Below, one piece after another: positions 42,628 to 43,604 of a stretch of DNA of 43,604 nt. Each line of letters starts with the position of its first letter. Position 1 is the first letter of the stretch. Made by a program: the position numbers and the translations under genes. Below the pieces are notes generated by a model. That model worked only from the letters and a program-made list of their open reading frames with translations. It had not been told where the DNA came from and did no database searches. The stretch spans positions 1 through 43,604 of the forward strand of contig CAMHMN010000015.1 of NCBI GenBank assembly GCA_946186245.1. The letters run 5' to 3'. The stretch comes from an uncultured Clostridia bacterium (lineage in GTDB: Bacteria > Bacillota > Clostridia > Oscillospirales > Acutalibacteraceae).

Positions 42628-43604
42628 TCACTTCCACCCGAGGTACCAGACACAGGATTTCATGAGTGTATCAACGAGCTCACTGAGTGTATGGCTGTGT
42701 GTAAGGCGAAGCACCCGTTCATGGCAGAGCGCAAACTGTTCACGAGCGATCCTGAGCGAGGTTTCATAGGACGGTCTGCCGTTGGGAACGAAATATTCCA
42801 CAACGCTGTACCCAAGCACTGCCGGCACGGCTCCGCAAAGCTCGTACCAGTGCTTGGAAGCCGCCATCAGATCTTCATTGGACGGTGCCCCGTTTATTCC
42901 GCCGACCGGGAACCAGGCAAACACCTTCCACGGCTCCGAAACCGGCACCTGTACGATCAGTATATCCTTTGTCGTCACGCCGTTTCTTGTGAAGGAGCTG
43001 AAGCAGGTGATGGATGCGCCCTTGGCCCGGTTGTGTTCAAATTCGTCAATGCTGATGCCCTTGCTTCCCATGACGGCTGTTTTCCGCACATAAACATTCT
43101 CCAGCTCATCCGTTCCGGATATCCGCTCACAATCTGCCAATGCGTTTTTGCGCATGGTTCGCAGAACGTCAGAGGCCATCTGTCTGCCGTTTGCGTCAAG
43201 GCAGAGCGTTTCGGCGAGTTCCTCGGAAACAGGAATCAGCACCGTGCTGTAATCCCATTCCTTGCCGTAATGCAGCGAATAGAGATATTTGCGGTTGATC
43301 AGGTCTATTTCCGTCCCGGCGGGAATCAATTTATAGTGACAATCCGCATATTCAATCAGGCGTTCCGCGGGAGTTCTGGGGTCTTCTTCAGGTTCCGGCA
43401 CAACAGGCGCTTCCTCCGGCTCATCCTCATAGGGCTGAACTTCGTCTTCCTCCGGCTCATCCTCATAGGGCTGAACTTCGTCTTCCTCCGGCTCATCCTC
43501 ATAGGGCTGAACCTCGGCTTCCTCCGGCTCATCCTCATAGGGCTGAACTTCGGCTTCCTCCGGCTCATCCTCATAGGGCTGAACTTCGGCTTCCTCCGGC
43601 TCAT
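42628..43604 (-). CDS. DUF4253 domain protein with acidic repeat N-terminus, cut by window edge
   Basis: The frame is open from 42628 to the right edge (at least 325 codons), so the start lies outside. The C-terminal 110 residues carry the DUF4253 pattern: EPWKVFAWFPVGGINGAPSN, EDLMAASKHWYELCGAVPAV, EYFVPNGRPSYETSLRIARE, QFALCHERV and LSELVDTLMKSCVWYLGWK. The visible N-terminal part is an acidic tandem repeat of EPEEAEVQPYED or EPEEDEVQPYED. A GTG at 43401 could begin a shorter protein, but it lacks a ribosome binding site and the repeat continues in frame upstream, so I treat the repeat as part of the gene. Function of DUF4253 is unknown; it occurs in immunity-type and standalone proteins. 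Confidence 0.8.
   Translation of the reverse strand, partial: EPEEAEVQPYEDEPEEAEVQPYEDEPEEAEVQPYEDEPEEDEVQPYEDEPEEDEVQPYEDEPEEAPVVPEPEEDPRTPAERLIEYADCHYKLIPAGTEIDLINRKYLYSLHYGKEWDYSTVLIPVSEELAETLCLDANGRQMASDVLRTMRKNALADCERISGTDELENVYVRKTAVMGSKGISIDEFEHNRAKGASITCFSSFTRNGVTTKDILIVQVPVSEPWKVFAWFPVGGINGAPSNEDLMAASKHWYELCGAVPAVLGYSVVEYFVPNGRPSYETSLRIAREQFALCHERVLRLTHSHTLSELVDTLMKSCVWYLGWK
43419..43604 (-). repeat. 36-bp in-frame tandem repeat, at least five copies
   Basis: Five full units of 36 bp plus a partial one, from 43419 to the window edge. Units are near identical; the only clear change is GAC in place of GCC (Glu-Asp-Glu instead of Glu-Ala-Glu). They encode EPEEAEVQPYED-type dodecamers. 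The array may continue beyond the window. Confidence 0.9.

Noticed and set aside
43356..43604. Basic repeat protein frame MSRRKPKFSPMR at the right edge
   Set aside because: It is the out-of-frame reading of the acidic repeat that is in frame with the DUF4253 domain.

Overview
This window is a stretch of a Bacillota chromosome, most likely a gut clostridium of the Oscillospirales/Ruminococcaceae type. The evidence is the S10 ribosomal operon order, TTG starts behind strong GGAGG ribosome binding sites, near-consensus sigma-A promoters, an IreB/DUF965 gene, VanY- and DacF-type carboxypeptidases, LytR-CpsA-Psr and M23 cell-wall proteins, and gut-type glycoside hydrolases. Species cannot be fixed from the sequence alone. 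I found no rRNA, tRNA, CRISPR array or phage genes.

Layout. 1-4132 (minus) is the front of the S10 operon (rpsJ-rplC-rplD-rplW-rplB-rpsS-rplV-rpsC, the last cut by the window edge), driven by a consensus promoter at 4595-4623 through a leader of about 455 nt that holds an intrinsic terminator. 4703-5569 encodes a TM2 protein and a DUF2752 protein; 5759-6634 is a DegV lipid-binding protein. 6753-15559 (minus) is a sugar locus: GH36 alpha-galactosidase plus GPH sugar/cation symporter, then an 11-copy, indel-free 57-bp tandem repeat in a 1-kb GC-rich intergenic block, then a GT-B-like protein overlapping a GH2 glycosidase. 15765-19449 (minus) holds 3-methyladenine DNA glycosylase, a VanY-type peptidase and an LCP ligase; 19473-20214 is a HEPN protein paired with a degenerate nucleotidyltransferase-like partner. 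20419-25266 (plus) has two M23 peptidases, MscS, a YdcF-like protein and a GNAT acetyltransferase. 25331-28885 (minus) has a MATE exporter and a complete polar amino acid ABC importer; dacF follows at 29077-30330.

30618-38147 (plus) is a probable repair-centred operon, uvrB - AAA ATPase - uvrA, running without an obvious terminator into a GH53 galactanase and ybaK. 38192-38813 (minus) holds two small conserved genes, including IreB. 39098-41975 (plus) has a small membrane protein, the bifunctional NAD(P)HX repair enzyme and ribulose-phosphate epimerase. 42131-42291 is a 161-bp MITE-like element with perfect 18-bp inverted ends and a TAA duplication. The right edge holds a small unknown gene and a DUF4253 protein with an N-terminal acidic 12-residue repeat.

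Functionally, alpha-galactosidase, GH2, GH53 galactanase and the symporter suggest use of plant galactosides and galactans. Several proteins act on or attach polymers to the cell wall. No clearly new multi-gene system stands out. The signals most worth following are the 57-bp array, the S10 leader attenuator, the hairpin that hides a ribosome binding site at 24176-24240, the HEPN pair, the ATPase inserted between uvrB and uvrA, and the MITE.
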